Assembly: GCA_050693935.1 (NCBI GenBank)
Contig: JBOGWU010000130.1
Coordinates: 20,404 to 84,403 of the forward strand
Direction: 5' to 3'
DNA length: 64,000 bases
DNA from: WHSV01 sp050693935
GTDB lineage: Bacteria; Actinomycetota; CADDZG01; WHSQ01
The notes under the pieces are model-generated. The model was not told the origin of the DNA. It did not search any database and worked only from the letters and a program-made list of their open reading frames with translations. Every line of letters begins with the position of its first letter. The stretch's first letter is position 1. Position numbers and translations under genes: made by a program. Shown one piece after another: positions 51,337-60,319 of this stretch.

Positions 51337-52527
51337 CTATTGCTCCGCGATCTCGGCGCGGATCGCCTTGGCTGCCTTCAGGAGCAGAGTCCGGTTGGCG
51401 CCGTCGGAGTGTAGGAACGCAGCCGCGTCTCTGATCAGCTTCTCCATTCCGTTGCTCTCGTCCTTCATGTAGCCGCGACCACCGTGCAACTCGAGAGCCT
51501 GGGTCACCACCCGCCACGCTACCTGACTCGCGAAGACCTTGGGCAGTGAGCCGTGAGTCGGCACCCACGCCATGGTTCCGTCCGCGCCGCGGGCAGCTCG
51601 GTGGACGTAGGTCCTCGCGGCCTCCAACTCCATTCGCATGTGAGCCAGGTCGATGGCCACGCTGTCGTGACTCAACAGCGGTCCTCCTCCCTGCACACGC
51701 TTCTGTGCCCAGGCCAGCGCTCTCTCGTATGCGGCCTGGCCGACGCCCAGGATGCTGGCCGCCGCGTACGCGTTGCTGGCCGGGAAGAAACGGCTCTGCA
51801 CGCCGAAGCCGCCGTTGACCTCTCCCAACACGTCGGAGTCAGGAACGAAGCAGTCGTCGAACAGCAGCTCGGCGTTATTGGCCAGCCTTTCCCCGAGCTT
51901 GTTGTGCACGCGCCCCGTCGAGAAGCCGGGGGCGCCCCGTCGCATAAGGAAGGCCGTCGATCCCTCGAGCAGGCTCTTCGAGGGATCCGCCTGGGCGAAG
52001 ATGATGAACACCGTCGCCCGGTTCGCGTTGGATACGAAGTGCTTCTTGCCGGTGAGCTTCCAGCCCCCCTCGACTCGTTCGGCTACCGTCTTGTAGGACG
52101 CCCCCTCGTAGGGCGCAATGTAGTCAGAGGCAACCTCGGGCTCGGTAAACCCGATGGCCAACAGGCACCTCGGATCGTCACGGACGATCGGCAGGTAACG
52201 CTCCCGCTGATCGGTGGTGGTTGCGGCCTCGAGAGTCTGGATCAGCTTCCAGGTCTGCGCCATGACGACGGAGACACCGAGGTCGAAGCGAGCAATTTCC
52301 TCGACCACCTTGGCCGTGACGAGACAACCCGCGCCGCCTCCTCCCCATTCCTCCGACAACGTCATGGTTCGCAATCCGCGACGAGAGGCCTCCTCGACGA
52401 TGTCCCACGAAAAGGAGCCCTCGGGATCTACCTTGGCGTCCAGCTCCTGCGCGCTCGGAGCGACCACCTCTTGACCGAACCGGCGAGCAACTTCAGCCCA
52501 GTGTTTCTCGAGATGCTCGGTAGCCAC
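51337..52527 (-). CDS. Acyl-CoA dehydrogenase family protein
   Basis: 396 aa FAD enzyme. N-terminal helices, the middle beta domain with IGFTEPEVASDYIAP and GKKHFVSNANRATVF, and the C-terminal domain with LELHGGRGYMKDESNGMEKLIRDA (quoted in parts) fit the acyl-CoA dehydrogenase fold. The catalytic Glu position in the last part is not certain. Start: GTG 52527, since AAGGAG lies five bases before it; ATG 52551 and a frame to 52644 are longer alternatives. Last gene of the 8-gene minus operon that begins at 58167. May desaturate a CoA ester or act on a nitro or sulfur analogue. Confidence 0.87.
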   Translation of the reverse strand: MATEHLEKHWAEVARRFGQEVVAPSAQELDAKVDPEGSFSWDIVEEASRRGLRTMTLSEEWGGGGAGCLVTAKVVEEIARFDLGVSVVMAQTWKLIQTLEAATTTDQRERYLPIVRDDPRCLLAIGFTEPEVASDYIAPYEGASYKTVAERVEGGWKLTGKKHFVSNANRATVFIIFAQADPSKSLLEGSTAFLMRRGAPGFSTGRVHNKLGERLANNAELLFDDCFVPDSDVLGEVNGGFGVQSRFFPASNAYAAASILGVGQAAYERALAWAQKRVQGGGPLLSHDSVAIDLAHMRMELEAARTYVHRAARGADGTMAWVPTHGSLPKVFASQVAWRVVTQALELHGGRGYMKDESNGMEKLIRDAAAFLHSDGANRTLLLKAAKAIRAEIAEQ

Positions 52528-52586
52528 TGGAACTCCTTTCACCTCATTCATGACCGCAGCCGCGCCGGCTGGAGCGCCGGGTGTCC

Positions 52587-53591
52587 CTAGGAGGGAGCGC
52601 CTCTTCGACCGTCGCCCAACAATCGCGTCGCGTTCCCACCCCACACCTGCGACGCACGCTCACCCGCAAGAGCATCGATGGCCGAGGCTTGTGCCGGATC
52701 GGTCATGTCGAATGGAAGATCGGTTCCGAACAGCACGTGATCCGGCCCCACGAGTTCGACGAGGAATTCCAGTGCCGCGGGACTGTGCGTCAAGGTGTCG
52801 TAGTAGAGGTTTCCGATCGACGCGCTCGGTTTGCGGTCGGCGAAGGCCGAGCTCTCCTCTCTTACGAGGTACCCCCTGTCGAGCCGCCCGAGTTGATACG
52901 GCATGAAACCCCCGCCGTGCACGAGCAGGAAGCGGACGTCATGTCGCGAGAAGAAACCCGAGAACAGCAGCCTCGTCGCGGCCAGGGCGGTGAGGAACGG
53001 GAGCCCCACGAGATTCGTCATGTAGAAATCCTCGAGGCCCGGCCTCGGCCCAACGAAATAAGGATGCAGTAGCACCAGCACGTCCAGCTCGTCTGCAATC
53101 GCGAAGAAGTCCTCGTAGCGCGGATCGTCGAGAGGCACACTCTCGATATCGGTGCCGATCTCGACACTCCGCATGCCGAGATCCTCGACACAGCGTCGAA
53201 GCTCCCCGGCGGCGGCAGCCGGGTCCTGCATCGGCACGGTTGCCATCCCGCTGATGCGGCCGCCGCTCTCCGCTGCCTGCTTGCCGATCCAGTCATTCGA
53301 GCGCTCGCAGAACTCCGCTCCCGACACGGCGTCGACCCCGTAGAAAAACAGCGTTGGCGTGGGCCCGAGCACGGCGTGATCCACACCCGTCTCGTCGAGG
53401 TTCTCGACTATCCGATCCAGCAGGTGGAAGTCGGGGTCGAGGGGATAGTGGTACCCCTGCTGGTGCATCACCATGTCCCCCTCGACTCTGAGGTTGTCTA
53501 TGGCGCGTCCGGCCCGGGCCTCCTCGATGAGAAACTGAGGAATATAGTGCCGGTGAACGTCGACGCGCCGGACCGCCGCGCCTATGGTCAG
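52587..53591 (-). CDS. ACMSD-like amidohydrolase, probable CTG start
   Basis: 334 aa when read from CTG 53591, which overlaps the stop of the upstream cupin (CTGA). In this frame the N-terminus is TIGAAVRRVDVHRHYIP, giving Asp11/His13/His15, the metal-binding D-x-H-x-H that the paralogue at 33318 has at the same place. The next in-frame ATG/GTG/TTG start is 53474, already past this motif, so a start there would lose essential residues. Downstream: VLVLLHPYFVG, FLLVHGGGFMPY and LFGTDLPFDM. ATA 53585 is another non-canonical option. Same activity class as 33318: decarboxylase or hydrolase. A wrong frameshift call is the alternative. Confidence 0.82.
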   Translation of the reverse strand: MTIGAAVRRVDVHRHYIPQFLIEEARAGRAIDNLRVEGDMVMHQQGYHYPLDPDFHLLDRIVENLDETGVDHAVLGPTPTLFFYGVDAVSGAEFCERSNDWIGKQAAESGGRISGMATVPMQDPAAAAGELRRCVEDLGMRSVEIGTDIESVPLDDPRYEDFFAIADELDVLVLLHPYFVGPRPGLEDFYMTNLVGLPFLTALAATRLLFSGFFSRHDVRFLLVHGGGFMPYQLGRLDRGYLVREESSAFADRKPSASIGNLYYDTLTHSPAALEFLVELVGPDHVLFGTDLPFDMTDPAQASAIDALAGERASQVWGGNATRLLGDGRRGAPS

Positions 53592-53965
53592 GCCTTCCCG
53601 AGCTCTTGAAGTCTGTCGGTCTCGCCCGGATTGATCTTGTGCCCAACCCCGTCGATGGTGTTCTTGACGCTCAACACCGTGGTGTCCTCGAGTGCAGTCA
53701 CTCGATGCTTGACCATGGACGGCGCGTGAAACGCAGATCCGGGACCGATTTCTCCGGTCTCTTCGGGAAACTCGACCTTGAGGCGACCCGAGATGACGTA
53801 CATGATCTGCTCGTGCGGGTGAGCGTGCTCGACCGCACCCTCGCCCTTGTCGAAGGTAAAGCGGCCGACCTCGAGCTTCTCGCCGGTCACCATCTCACCG
53901 AATGCCGACGAGTACTTCGGCGTCGCGTACTCCTTCTCGATCTCGTCAAAGTGATGGAAGGGCAT
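53588..53965 (-). CDS. Small cupin-domain protein
   Basis: 125 aa single-domain cupin. The metal-binding first motif is EHAHPHEQIMYVISGRLKVE with three His, and the second is SAFHAPSMVKHRVTALEDT. ATG 53965 is the start. It lies between a second cupin and the amidohydrolase and shares its stop with the CTG start. Such small cupins act as dioxygenases or isomerases or as sensors. Function unknown. Confidence 0.85.
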   Translation of the reverse strand: MPFHHFDEIEKEYATPKYSSAFGEMVTGEKLEVGRFTFDKGEGAVEHAHPHEQIMYVISGRLKVEFPEETGEIGPGSAFHAPSMVKHRVTALEDTTVLSVKNTIDGVGHKINPGETDRLQELGKA

Positions 53966-53987
53966 GGCTCTCTCCTCTATGTCGTTG

Positions 53988-54341
53988 TTACTTGAGTGTG
54001 CCGGTGGGCTCGTAGCCGCTCGGGTCCACGATGTTCTTGAAGCTGACCGCGTAGGTGTCCTCGAGCGCCTCTACCGCGTGCGGCACGTTCGAGGGATGGA
54101 AACTGCCTTCGTCCTGCCCGACCTCATAAGGCTCCTCGTCACCAAGCGTCACACGCAGCCTGCCGCTCAGGATGTAGAAGGTCTGCTCCTCCGGGTGGTG
54201 GTGCTTGTGCGCTCCCTCACCCGCCTTGAAGAACACCTTGGTCACCTCTTGCTTCTCGCTCCGCAACACCGGACCGCTGGCGGTCGAGTAACCGCCCGAC
54301 ACCACGTTGTCGGGGTTGTCGTCCCACGTCACTTTGCCCAT
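53988..54341 (-). CDS. Small cupin-domain protein
   Basis: 117 aa cupin. His-rich metal motif KHHHPEEQTFYILSGRLRV and second motif SFHPSNVPHAVEALEDTYA. I choose ATG 54341, because GGAGG lies ten bases before it; the frame to 54371 adds ten unlikely residues. It is 22 bases upstream of the sister cupin and 53 bases after the ATPase. Paralogue of 53588; both possibly form a heteromer. Confidence 0.85.
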   Translation of the reverse strand: MGKVTWDDNPDNVVSGGYSTASGPVLRSEKQEVTKVFFKAGEGAHKHHHPEEQTFYILSGRLRVTLGDEEPYEVGQDEGSFHPSNVPHAVEALEDTYAVSFKNIVDPSGYEPTGTLK

Positions 54342-54394
54342 CTCTGGGTCACCTCCACTGCCGGCCTGCATTTCCTGTCATGAACAACCAACTG

Positions 54395-55135
54395 TTAGCT
54401 GGCAACCAGGTCGAGCTCTTCGAACTTGCGCAACACGTTAGCCTTGGTCAACGCAACTGCGTCGTCCGATGGATCGCGCGGGAAGGGAAGGTCGATCTTC
54501 AAGTCCTCCCTGAGCCTCCCGCCCTTGCCGAAGATCACCATGCGAGTAGACAGTTCCACCGCCTCGCCCACGTCGTGCGTTACGAACAGCACGGTCTTCT
54601 TGGTTTCCATCCAGATGTGGTGAAGCTCCTTGCGAAGTGAGCGACCCGTGATCGCGTCGAGATGGCTGAAGGGCTCGTCCATCAGCAGCACGTCGGGTTC
54701 GATCGAAAACGCGCGCGCGATGCCGACTCGTTGTTGCATGCCGCCCGAAAGTTGGCCCGGGTACTGGCCGGCGGTATGACCGAGGTCGACCATCTCGAGA
54801 TAGCGCTGGCACCGCTCGCGCGTCTTGGTGTCCCTGTTCTTCTGCACGAACAGCAGGTTGTCCATGACCGTCCTCCAGGGAAGCAGTCGCGCCGCCTGAA
54901 ACACGTACCCGTTGCGAGCCGTCTTGCCGCCCTCGGTGATCTCGGCGATGCCGGACGTCGGGGTCTCGATCCCCGAGAGAATGTTGAGGAGAGTGGACTT
55001 GCCGCAACCCGAGGGCCCCACGACGCTGACGAAGACGTGCCCGGACGCCTCGAAGGTGGCGTCCTCGAGGGCCACGACGGTCGAGTCCGAAGTAACGAAC
55101 TCCTTGCGAAGATTCTGAACCTTAATGCTTGCCAC
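54395..55135 (-). CDS. ABC transporter ATPase (NitT/TauT type)
   Basis: 246 aa ATPase: Walker A GPSGCGKSTLLN, Q-loop YVFQAARLLPWRTV, signature LSGGMQQRVGIARAF, Walker B VLLMDEPFSHLDAIT and H-loop FVTHDVGEA. GTG 55135 is the start. It is last in the importer set, opposite to importer 1. The subunit probably pairs with both permeases at 55213 and 56134. Confidence 0.9.
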   Translation of the reverse strand: MASIKVQNLRKEFVTSDSTVVALEDATFEASGHVFVSVVGPSGCGKSTLLNILSGIETPTSGIAEITEGGKTARNGYVFQAARLLPWRTVMDNLLFVQKNRDTKTRERCQRYLEMVDLGHTAGQYPGQLSGGMQQRVGIARAFSIEPDVLLMDEPFSHLDAITGRSLRKELHHIWMETKKTVLFVTHDVGEAVELSTRMVIFGKGGRLREDLKIDLPFPRDPSDDAVALTKANVLRKFEELDLVAS

Positions 55136-55212
55136 TGGTTTCCCTCTCGAGGTCGGATGCGGCGGTCTCTAGTTCAACCAAGTCCTCTCTTGCGCTGCCC
55201 TTGAGGCCCAAA

Positions 55213-56097
55213 TCAAGCATTTGCCGGGTGAGTTTCCTCTGCGCCCTCCGTCTCGGCGGGAGCCTGATCGCCTATCGCGGGCCTCCACCGGAACACACGG
55301 TTGTAGAGCTTCTTGAAGACGAGGCGCTCCGCGAAGAGGGCAAAGATCATGAAGAAGAGCGCGTAGCCAATGACGCCCTGAGCTCGCCGGGCGTCGTACC
55401 AGAAGCGAATGGTCCACCCGGCGCCGCTGGTCGACGCGTAGATCTCGGCCAGCACCAAGCCCTTCCAGCCGTTCGCGAGCCCGTATCGCATCGAGGCGAA
55501 CAGGAACGGCATGAGCGATGGAAATACCACATGTCGCACCCGATGGAGATCCGAGGTGCCGTAGGCCCTGCCCATGTCGAGCAGGTCCTTGGGAACCGCC
55601 CTGACCCCCTCGGACACGTTGATTATCACGAAGGTGACAGACGCCAGCACGACGGTGATGATCGATGACCGTTCGACGAAGCCGAACCACATCGCCGCGA
55701 TCAGCGCCCACACCAGCGATGGCATCGCAAGTCCTACGACGACGAAGTCATGAAGGAAGTTCTCGACGCGCTTGAACAATCCCATCAGCAGGCCGATCGG
55801 GATGCCTATCAGCAGTGCGATACCGAAGCCGGTCACCAGGCGACGCAGGCTCGTGGCGAACGCCTGGTAGACGGTCTCGGGGGCGAGCGTGTCGGCCCGA
55901 AGCTCGGCCCACATGAACTCGCCCACCTCGAACGGCGTGGGAATCAGGGCGGTCGGTAGTAGGGGGACCAGCAGCTGCCATCCGACGAGGAAGGATACGA
56001 ATGAGATCGCGCGGGCCGTTTTCGGGCTCCGCCAGAACCTCGAGAAGGCCCGAGGCACACCGAATGGCTTTCGAGCGACCGTAGCGGTGCTACTCAT
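55213..56097 (-). CDS. ABC transporter permease (NitT/TauT type)
   Basis: 294 aa permease with about six helices and the EAA loop AYGTSDLHRVRHVVFPSLMPFL. A C-terminal acidic tail (PAETEGAEETHPANA) is present. ATG 56097 is the start. Paralogous to the next gene, giving a heteromeric pore; it is 36 bases after it in the operon. No separate substrate clue. Confidence 0.88.
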   Translation of the reverse strand: MSSTATVARKPFGVPRAFSRFWRSPKTARAISFVSFLVGWQLLVPLLPTALIPTPFEVGEFMWAELRADTLAPETVYQAFATSLRRLVTGFGIALLIGIPIGLLMGLFKRVENFLHDFVVVGLAMPSLVWALIAAMWFGFVERSSIITVVLASVTFVIINVSEGVRAVPKDLLDMGRAYGTSDLHRVRHVVFPSLMPFLFASMRYGLANGWKGLVLAEIYASTSGAGWTIRFWYDARRAQGVIGYALFFMIFALFAERLVFKKLYNRVFRWRPAIGDQAPAETEGAEETHPANA

Positions 56098-56133
56098 GGC
56101 GATCGCCTCGACTCCCGCCTGTCGTTCGGGCCG

Positions 56134-56994
56134 TCACGAGGTCACCTCCGGACGCCACCGGAAGAAGCGGTCGATCTGGCGCTGCAGAACGACTCGTTCC
56201 AGGAACAGGGCCAGGGCGAAGAACAGCAAGACCCACGAGAGAAGTCCGGCCATCGAGAAGAGCTGGAACTCTCGGCGCATCATGAATCCAATGCCCTCGT
56301 TCCCGCCGATGACCTCGGCCAGGGTCGCGACCTTCCAGCTAACCGAGAATCCATAGCGGATCGCAGTGAAGATGAAGGGTGCGAGGAAGGGAATTATGAC
56401 GTGGCGAATCAGACGGGGGCGCGACACGTTGTAGGAGCGCGCCATGTCGGTGAGGTCCTTGGGCGCCGCCTTGACCCCTTCGACGAGGTTGACGGCGACG
56501 TATGGGAAACCGGTGACGACGACCGCAAGTATGGGTCCGATGTAGCTCAGCCCGAAGACCATGGTGGAGACCAAGACGAAGATTAGGCCCGGCGTCGTCA
56601 TCAGTACCAGAACCCAGTCCGAGAAGAACGCCTCCCACCATCGATTCATCCCCATGAGGATGCCGATAAACGTCCCGATGATGAACGCCAGCGAGAAGCC
56701 GATGGCGATCTTCTCCAGCGTGGCGCCAAAGTGCGTCAGCAGGAGCCCCCCAGTCACGATCTCCTGCATGGTCTCGAGAATCGTCAGCGGTGGCGGAAGG
56801 ATGAAGTCCTCGACCAGGTAGGTCGAGGAGAACTGCCAGATCCCGATGAAGAATATGTATCCGGCAGCGCGCCATATCCAGCGACTGCGCCGATCGGCCC
56901 GCTTCTTGTCTCGAGCCTTCTGTTCCTGATCGGCCGGTGCCCGGCCCGCTTTCAGGTCGCCCGCTGGCGTAGATGTCGTTGCCATGTCTCCCAT
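56134..56994 (-). CDS. ABC transporter permease (NitT/TauT type)
   Basis: 286 aa permease with an N-terminal basic tail (DQEQKARDKKRADRRSRW), six helices and the EAA loop SYNVSRPRLIRHVIIPFLAPF. ATG 56994 or 56985 is the start; GGGAG sits just before the latter. Companion of 55213. Two importers of this type in one island suggest different but related substrates, or one with a wide range. Confidence 0.88.
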   Translation of the reverse strand: MGDMATTSTPAGDLKAGRAPADQEQKARDKKRADRRSRWIWRAAGYIFFIGIWQFSSTYLVEDFILPPPLTILETMQEIVTGGLLLTHFGATLEKIAIGFSLAFIIGTFIGILMGMNRWWEAFFSDWVLVLMTTPGLIFVLVSTMVFGLSYIGPILAVVVTGFPYVAVNLVEGVKAAPKDLTDMARSYNVSRPRLIRHVIIPFLAPFIFTAIRYGFSVSWKVATLAEVIGGNEGIGFMMRREFQLFSMAGLLSWVLLFFALALFLERVVLQRQIDRFFRWRPEVTS

Positions 56995-57093
56995 CTTTGA
57001 GATGGACGCTGCCCTCTCCTAGAAGATTGGTGCGCCCCCGGCCTGCAGTGTGGAAACGGGGACTATCTCCATTACGTGCCGGAGGCAACGTGC

Positions 57094-58167
57094 CTAGGTC
57101 GGAGGTTCGACGACTTCGAAGCGAGGTGTTGGGGCGCTCTCCTCCATGAAGCCCGTTTCCTTCATGAGGTCGTAGATAGACGTCTCCGCCTTTACCCAGT
57201 CCTCGTCGAGGTAGACGGTGTCGACGAACCAGTCGTGATCCTCGATGTACTGCTGGATGAACTCGACATCGGCTTCTTCCTCCACGGCGAAGTGCTGCGG
57301 ATAGGTGGCGATGATCTCCGCCTGGTTCTCGTGCCATTTGTCGATGCCGCTCTGCCAGAGCTCGAGGAAGGCAGCCGCCAGGTCCTCGTTCTCCTCGAAC
57401 CATTCCTCGGTCGAGGTAAACATGTTGCCCATCACGCCCTTGTGGTCGGGGTCGGGACCGATCTCCTGGTACAGCTCCCAGGGCGTCTCTCCCCCGTACA
57501 TGACCTCTATCTCGCCCCTGCGAAGGTATGGGGCCGCGGCTTCGGGAATGCACACGATCGCCTCGACGTCGCCACGCACGAGGAGCTCCGGCATGACGAA
57601 GTAGTCCTCGACCACGAGCTCGTAGTCGCCTTCACCGACGCGGTAGTTGAGCCCGTGGAGCTTTTCCGCGTAGAAACCCCAGACGAGCGTCGACGAGACG
57701 GGGCCGATCACGCCGATCTTCGATCCCTTGGGGATGTCCGCGAGCGTTTCGTAGTTGGACTCGGGTCGCGCCATCATCGAGACTCGGAGGTGGTTGTACT
57801 GGCCGAACGTCACCGTCTTGATGTCCGTCTCCTTCTCGAGGAGCGGTAGCTCGTAAGTGGCGGTCGACACGATGTCACCGTGGCCTCCGGCGAAGAACGC
57901 AAACTCGTCCCAGGTCGATGACGTCACGATCCTCGTGTTGAACTTCTCCTCCCACTCGACGATCATGCCGTTGTCGTTCATGTAGTCCCACACCGGGTCC
58001 GGGGCGAACGCGAACCGAATGACGCTGCGTTCGCCGTCGCCGGAGGCACCGTCGTCGCCACCCCCGCAGGCCGCGGCCACGAGCCCGAGCACCGCCAACA
58101 GGGCCAGCCATCGCAACTTGCCCCTGTACGCCCAACGAGATTCCGGTCGGTGTGCTGCTCGCGACAT
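57094..58167 (-). CDS. ABC transporter substrate-binding lipoprotein (NitT/TauT type)
   Basis: 357 aa binding protein, with signal MSRAAHRPESRWAYRGKLRW and lipobox LVAAACGGG. ATG 58167 follows a GGGGGG site; the frame to 58263 overlaps the promoter. The mature region has TSSTWDEFAFFAGGHGDIVS, typical of this family. First gene of an eight-gene minus operon to 51337 (SBP, two permeases, ATPase, two cupins, amidohydrolase, acyl-CoA dehydrogenase), so transport and catabolism are co-regulated. The palindrome at 58226-58241 lies between it and the divergent cyclase gene. Confidence 0.9.
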   Translation of the reverse strand: MSRAAHRPESRWAYRGKLRWLALLAVLGLVAAACGGGDDGASGDGERSVIRFAFAPDPVWDYMNDNGMIVEWEEKFNTRIVTSSTWDEFAFFAGGHGDIVSTATYELPLLEKETDIKTVTFGQYNHLRVSMMARPESNYETLADIPKGSKIGVIGPVSSTLVWGFYAEKLHGLNYRVGEGDYELVVEDYFVMPELLVRGDVEAIVCIPEAAAPYLRRGEIEVMYGGETPWELYQEIGPDPDHKGVMGNMFTSTEEWFEENEDLAAAFLELWQSGIDKWHENQAEIIATYPQHFAVEEEADVEFIQQYIEDHDWFVDTVYLDEDWVKAETSIYDLMKETGFMEESAPTPRFEVVEPPT

Positions 58168-58225
58168 GGGTGCCCCCCGAGTCCGGTCCTGTCCCCCGAC
58201 AGGACGCCTTTTTCTCCACCCGACG

Positions 58226-58241
58226 ATATCATGCATAATAT
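58226..58241. promoter_or_regulatory. ATATCATGCATAATAT operator in divergent promoter
   Basis: ATATCATGCATAATAT is a nearly symmetric palindrome centred on ATGCAT, and matches ATATGATGCATAGTAT at 14 of 16. It lies 59 bases from the start of the minus importer (58167) and 47 bases from the plus cyclase (58288). Predicted shared operator. Confidence 0.7.
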
Positions 58242-58287
58242 ATAGACGCAACGACTTTCCCAAGTGCAGCAGTTCCGGAGGGCGCCA

Positions 58288-59070
58288 ATGAGCGGGAAGA
58301 CGAGGGCCAAAACGTACGCTTCCACCGAAACCCTCGAGGTCTTCGGCAGGAGGTTACGAGTCTTGGACCTGGGTCACGAGTTATCCGACGACATTCCCGT
58401 CTATCCCGGTCACATGAAGGTGGCGACCTGGTGGCACCTCACTCATGAGGAATCCCTGATGAGGATGGGCGATACCGACTTCTGCGGCTACGGCGTCCGC
58501 GGCATGTCCCTGTGCGAGCACGTCTCCACACACGTCGACGCTGTCTACCACTTCAACCCAACCCGGCCCGACCTCGCCATCGACACCGTTCCTCTCTCGA
58601 CGATGATCACGCCGGCGGCATGGGTCGACCTCTCCTTCGCCGCGCCGCGCACCGATATCTCTCTCGATCAGCTTCGCCGCGCCCTCGACGAGGCAAAGAT
58701 CGAGATCGAGCCCGGGTCGACGCTCCTCTACTACACGGGTGTGGAGTCGTACTGGGACACCGACGCGAAGAGATTCTTGACCGACTACCCGGGCATGGGT
58801 GAAGAGGCATCTCGATGGTTACTGGACCAGGGCATCGTGAACCTGTGCACCGACGCGATCTCGACCGACAATCCCACGAACACGAGCTACCCCAACCACC
58901 GTGCACACGGGGAACGACTCGTGGTCCATACAGAGAACGTCGCAAACATGACCAAGATCCCGCTGCATCAGGGGTTCTGGTTCATGATGCTCCCCCTGCG
59001 CTTCAAGGGGATGACCGGAAGCCCGATTCGCCCGCTCGCGCTGTGGGACGAAACCGCCGACGCAACCTAG
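58288..59070 (+). CDS. Cyclase-family metal hydrolase (kynurenine formamidase/isatin hydrolase fold)
   Basis: 260 aa. The metal site of this family, H-x3-H-x-D-x3-H, is His78-His82-Asp84-His88 in EHVSTHVDAVYHF. LGHELSDDIPVYPGHM is the N-terminal signature. Members hydrolyse N-formylkynurenine, isatin or cyclic imides to open acids. ATG 58288 follows GGAGG by six bases; the frame from 58264 adds eight residues. It is a single-gene unit under the 58226 operator, convergent with the SDR. A second cyclase is at 62812. Confidence 0.86.
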   Translation: MSGKTRAKTYASTETLEVFGRRLRVLDLGHELSDDIPVYPGHMKVATWWHLTHEESLMRMGDTDFCGYGVRGMSLCEHVSTHVDAVYHFNPTRPDLAIDTVPLSTMITPAAWVDLSFAAPRTDISLDQLRRALDEAKIEIEPGSTLLYYTGVESYWDTDAKRFLTDYPGMGEEASRWLLDQGIVNLCTDAISTDNPTNTSYPNHRAHGERLVVHTENVANMTKIPLHQGFWFMMLPLRFKGMTGSPIRPLALWDETADAT

Positions 59071-59086
59071 TCAATGAAAAACGGGC

Positions 59087-59872
59087 TCAGAGAATCGTGT
59101 AGCCGCCGTCGACGAAGATCGTCGTGCCTGTCGTGAACGAGGCCTCATTCGAGGCCAGGTAGACGACGGCCCCGACCATCTCTTCTGGATCCGCCACCCT
59201 GCCCAGCGGAATCGTGCGAAGGTTCGTTTCCGCGACATCAGGCCGCTCGAACATCGCGCGGTTGCCCGGCGTGAGCGTCGGTCCGGGAGCCATCGCATTG
59301 ACACGGATTCCGTGCGGTGCAAGATCGACCGCCATGGATTTGACGAGTTGGCGCACTCCGCCCTTGGCTGTGGCGTAGTGGCCCATGCCGGGCCGTGCGA
59401 CCTCGCTGAGTTGCGACGACGTTACGACGATCGCCCCGCCACCATTCGCAGCCATCTGGCGTGCGCACACCAGGCTGCAGTAGTAGACGCTGGTGAGGTT
59501 GCGGTCGATCATGCTCTGCCACACATGAGGGTCGAGCTCGAGAAAGGGAATCATCTCTCCGCGAGATCCTCCGGCGTTGGCGACCAGGAGATCTACTCCT
59601 CCGAATGCGTTGACGGCAGTTGCATGCATGCGTTGGACCTGTTCGAGATCGGTCAGATCGGCAACCACCGAGATGGCTTCATCACCCGACTCGCCAATGG
59701 AGGCCGCGACCTCCTGGACGGCGACCTTGGCCACGTCAACGCACGCGACCCTCGCCCCCTCGCGCGCCACTCCTCTAGCCAGCGCTGCGCCGATTCCACC
59801 GGCCGCTCCGGTCACGATGGCGCGACGGCCCGCCAGCCGGCCCGCTCTGTTTTCTCCTCCTCGAGCGCTCAT
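59087..59872 (-). CDS. Short-chain dehydrogenase/reductase (SDR)
   Basis: 261 aa classical SDR. TGAAGGIGAALARGVA binds the cofactor, NAGG follows, and the catalytic Ser-Tyr-Lys is in VVTSSQLSEVARPG and HYATAKGG. The 37th-position Asp in ACVDVAK favours NAD. ATG 59872 is the start; the long frame to 60358 is antisense-extended over the cupin. It ends 16 bases from the cyclase gene. Oxidises or reduces an alcohol/ketone. Downstream of the cupin in a two-gene operon. Confidence 0.86.
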   Translation of the reverse strand: MSARGGENRAGRLAGRRAIVTGAAGGIGAALARGVAREGARVACVDVAKVAVQEVAASIGESGDEAISVVADLTDLEQVQRMHATAVNAFGGVDLLVANAGGSRGEMIPFLELDPHVWQSMIDRNLTSVYYCSLVCARQMAANGGGAIVVTSSQLSEVARPGMGHYATAKGGVRQLVKSMAVDLAPHGIRVNAMAPGPTLTPGNRAMFERPDVAETNLRTIPLGRVADPEEMVGAVVYLASNEASFTTGTTIFVDGGYTIL

Positions 59873-59883
59873 CGGCCGGACGC

Positions 59884-60261
59884 CTACATGTCGCCCGCGA
59901 TCGATCCCGGGTAGCGGTGCTGCGACGAGGGGCCGCGGAAGCTCGCGAATACGGTGCAACCCTCGGGGTATTCGAACGGTCCGTGGGACTCCTCGCCGGA
60001 CGCCCACACGTAGTCGCCTGGACGCATGGGCTCGCCGGCGGCGATCTGCAGGCCCTCGAGCACGATGACCGAGTGGCTGGCGTCGTGCTTGTGGAGTGGT
60101 TCGGTGTAGCCGGGTGGGAACTTGATCAGCATGTCGGTGTGCTGCGTTTCGGAATCCTGGTAGAGGACCTTGACCTTGACGCCGTTCCCGAGAGTCAGGA
60201 TGTCGATGTCCTCCTCCCATTCGAGGTCCCATCGGTGCGCGGTGTGCCAGTGCTTGCCCAT
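59884..60261 (-). CDS. Cupin-domain protein
   Basis: 125 aa third cupin of the island. Motif one is PLHKHDASHSVIVLEG with three His; motif two has GDYVWASGEESHGPFEYPEG. ATG 60261 follows GGAGGAGAG; the frame to 60330 overlaps the promoter. Not closely similar to the two at 53.6-54.3 kb. It leads the cupin-SDR operon that starts at the shared operator 60320-60335. Function unknown. Confidence 0.85.
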   Translation of the reverse strand: MGKHWHTAHRWDLEWEEDIDILTLGNGVKVKVLYQDSETQHTDMLIKFPPGYTEPLHKHDASHSVIVLEGLQIAAGEPMRPGDYVWASGEESHGPFEYPEGCTVFASFRGPSSQHRYPGSIAGDM

Positions 60262-60319
60262 TGCTCTCTCCTCCATGTCGTGCGGCGGACGGTCCGGTGT
60301 GGGCGCGTCCCTGTTCGAC

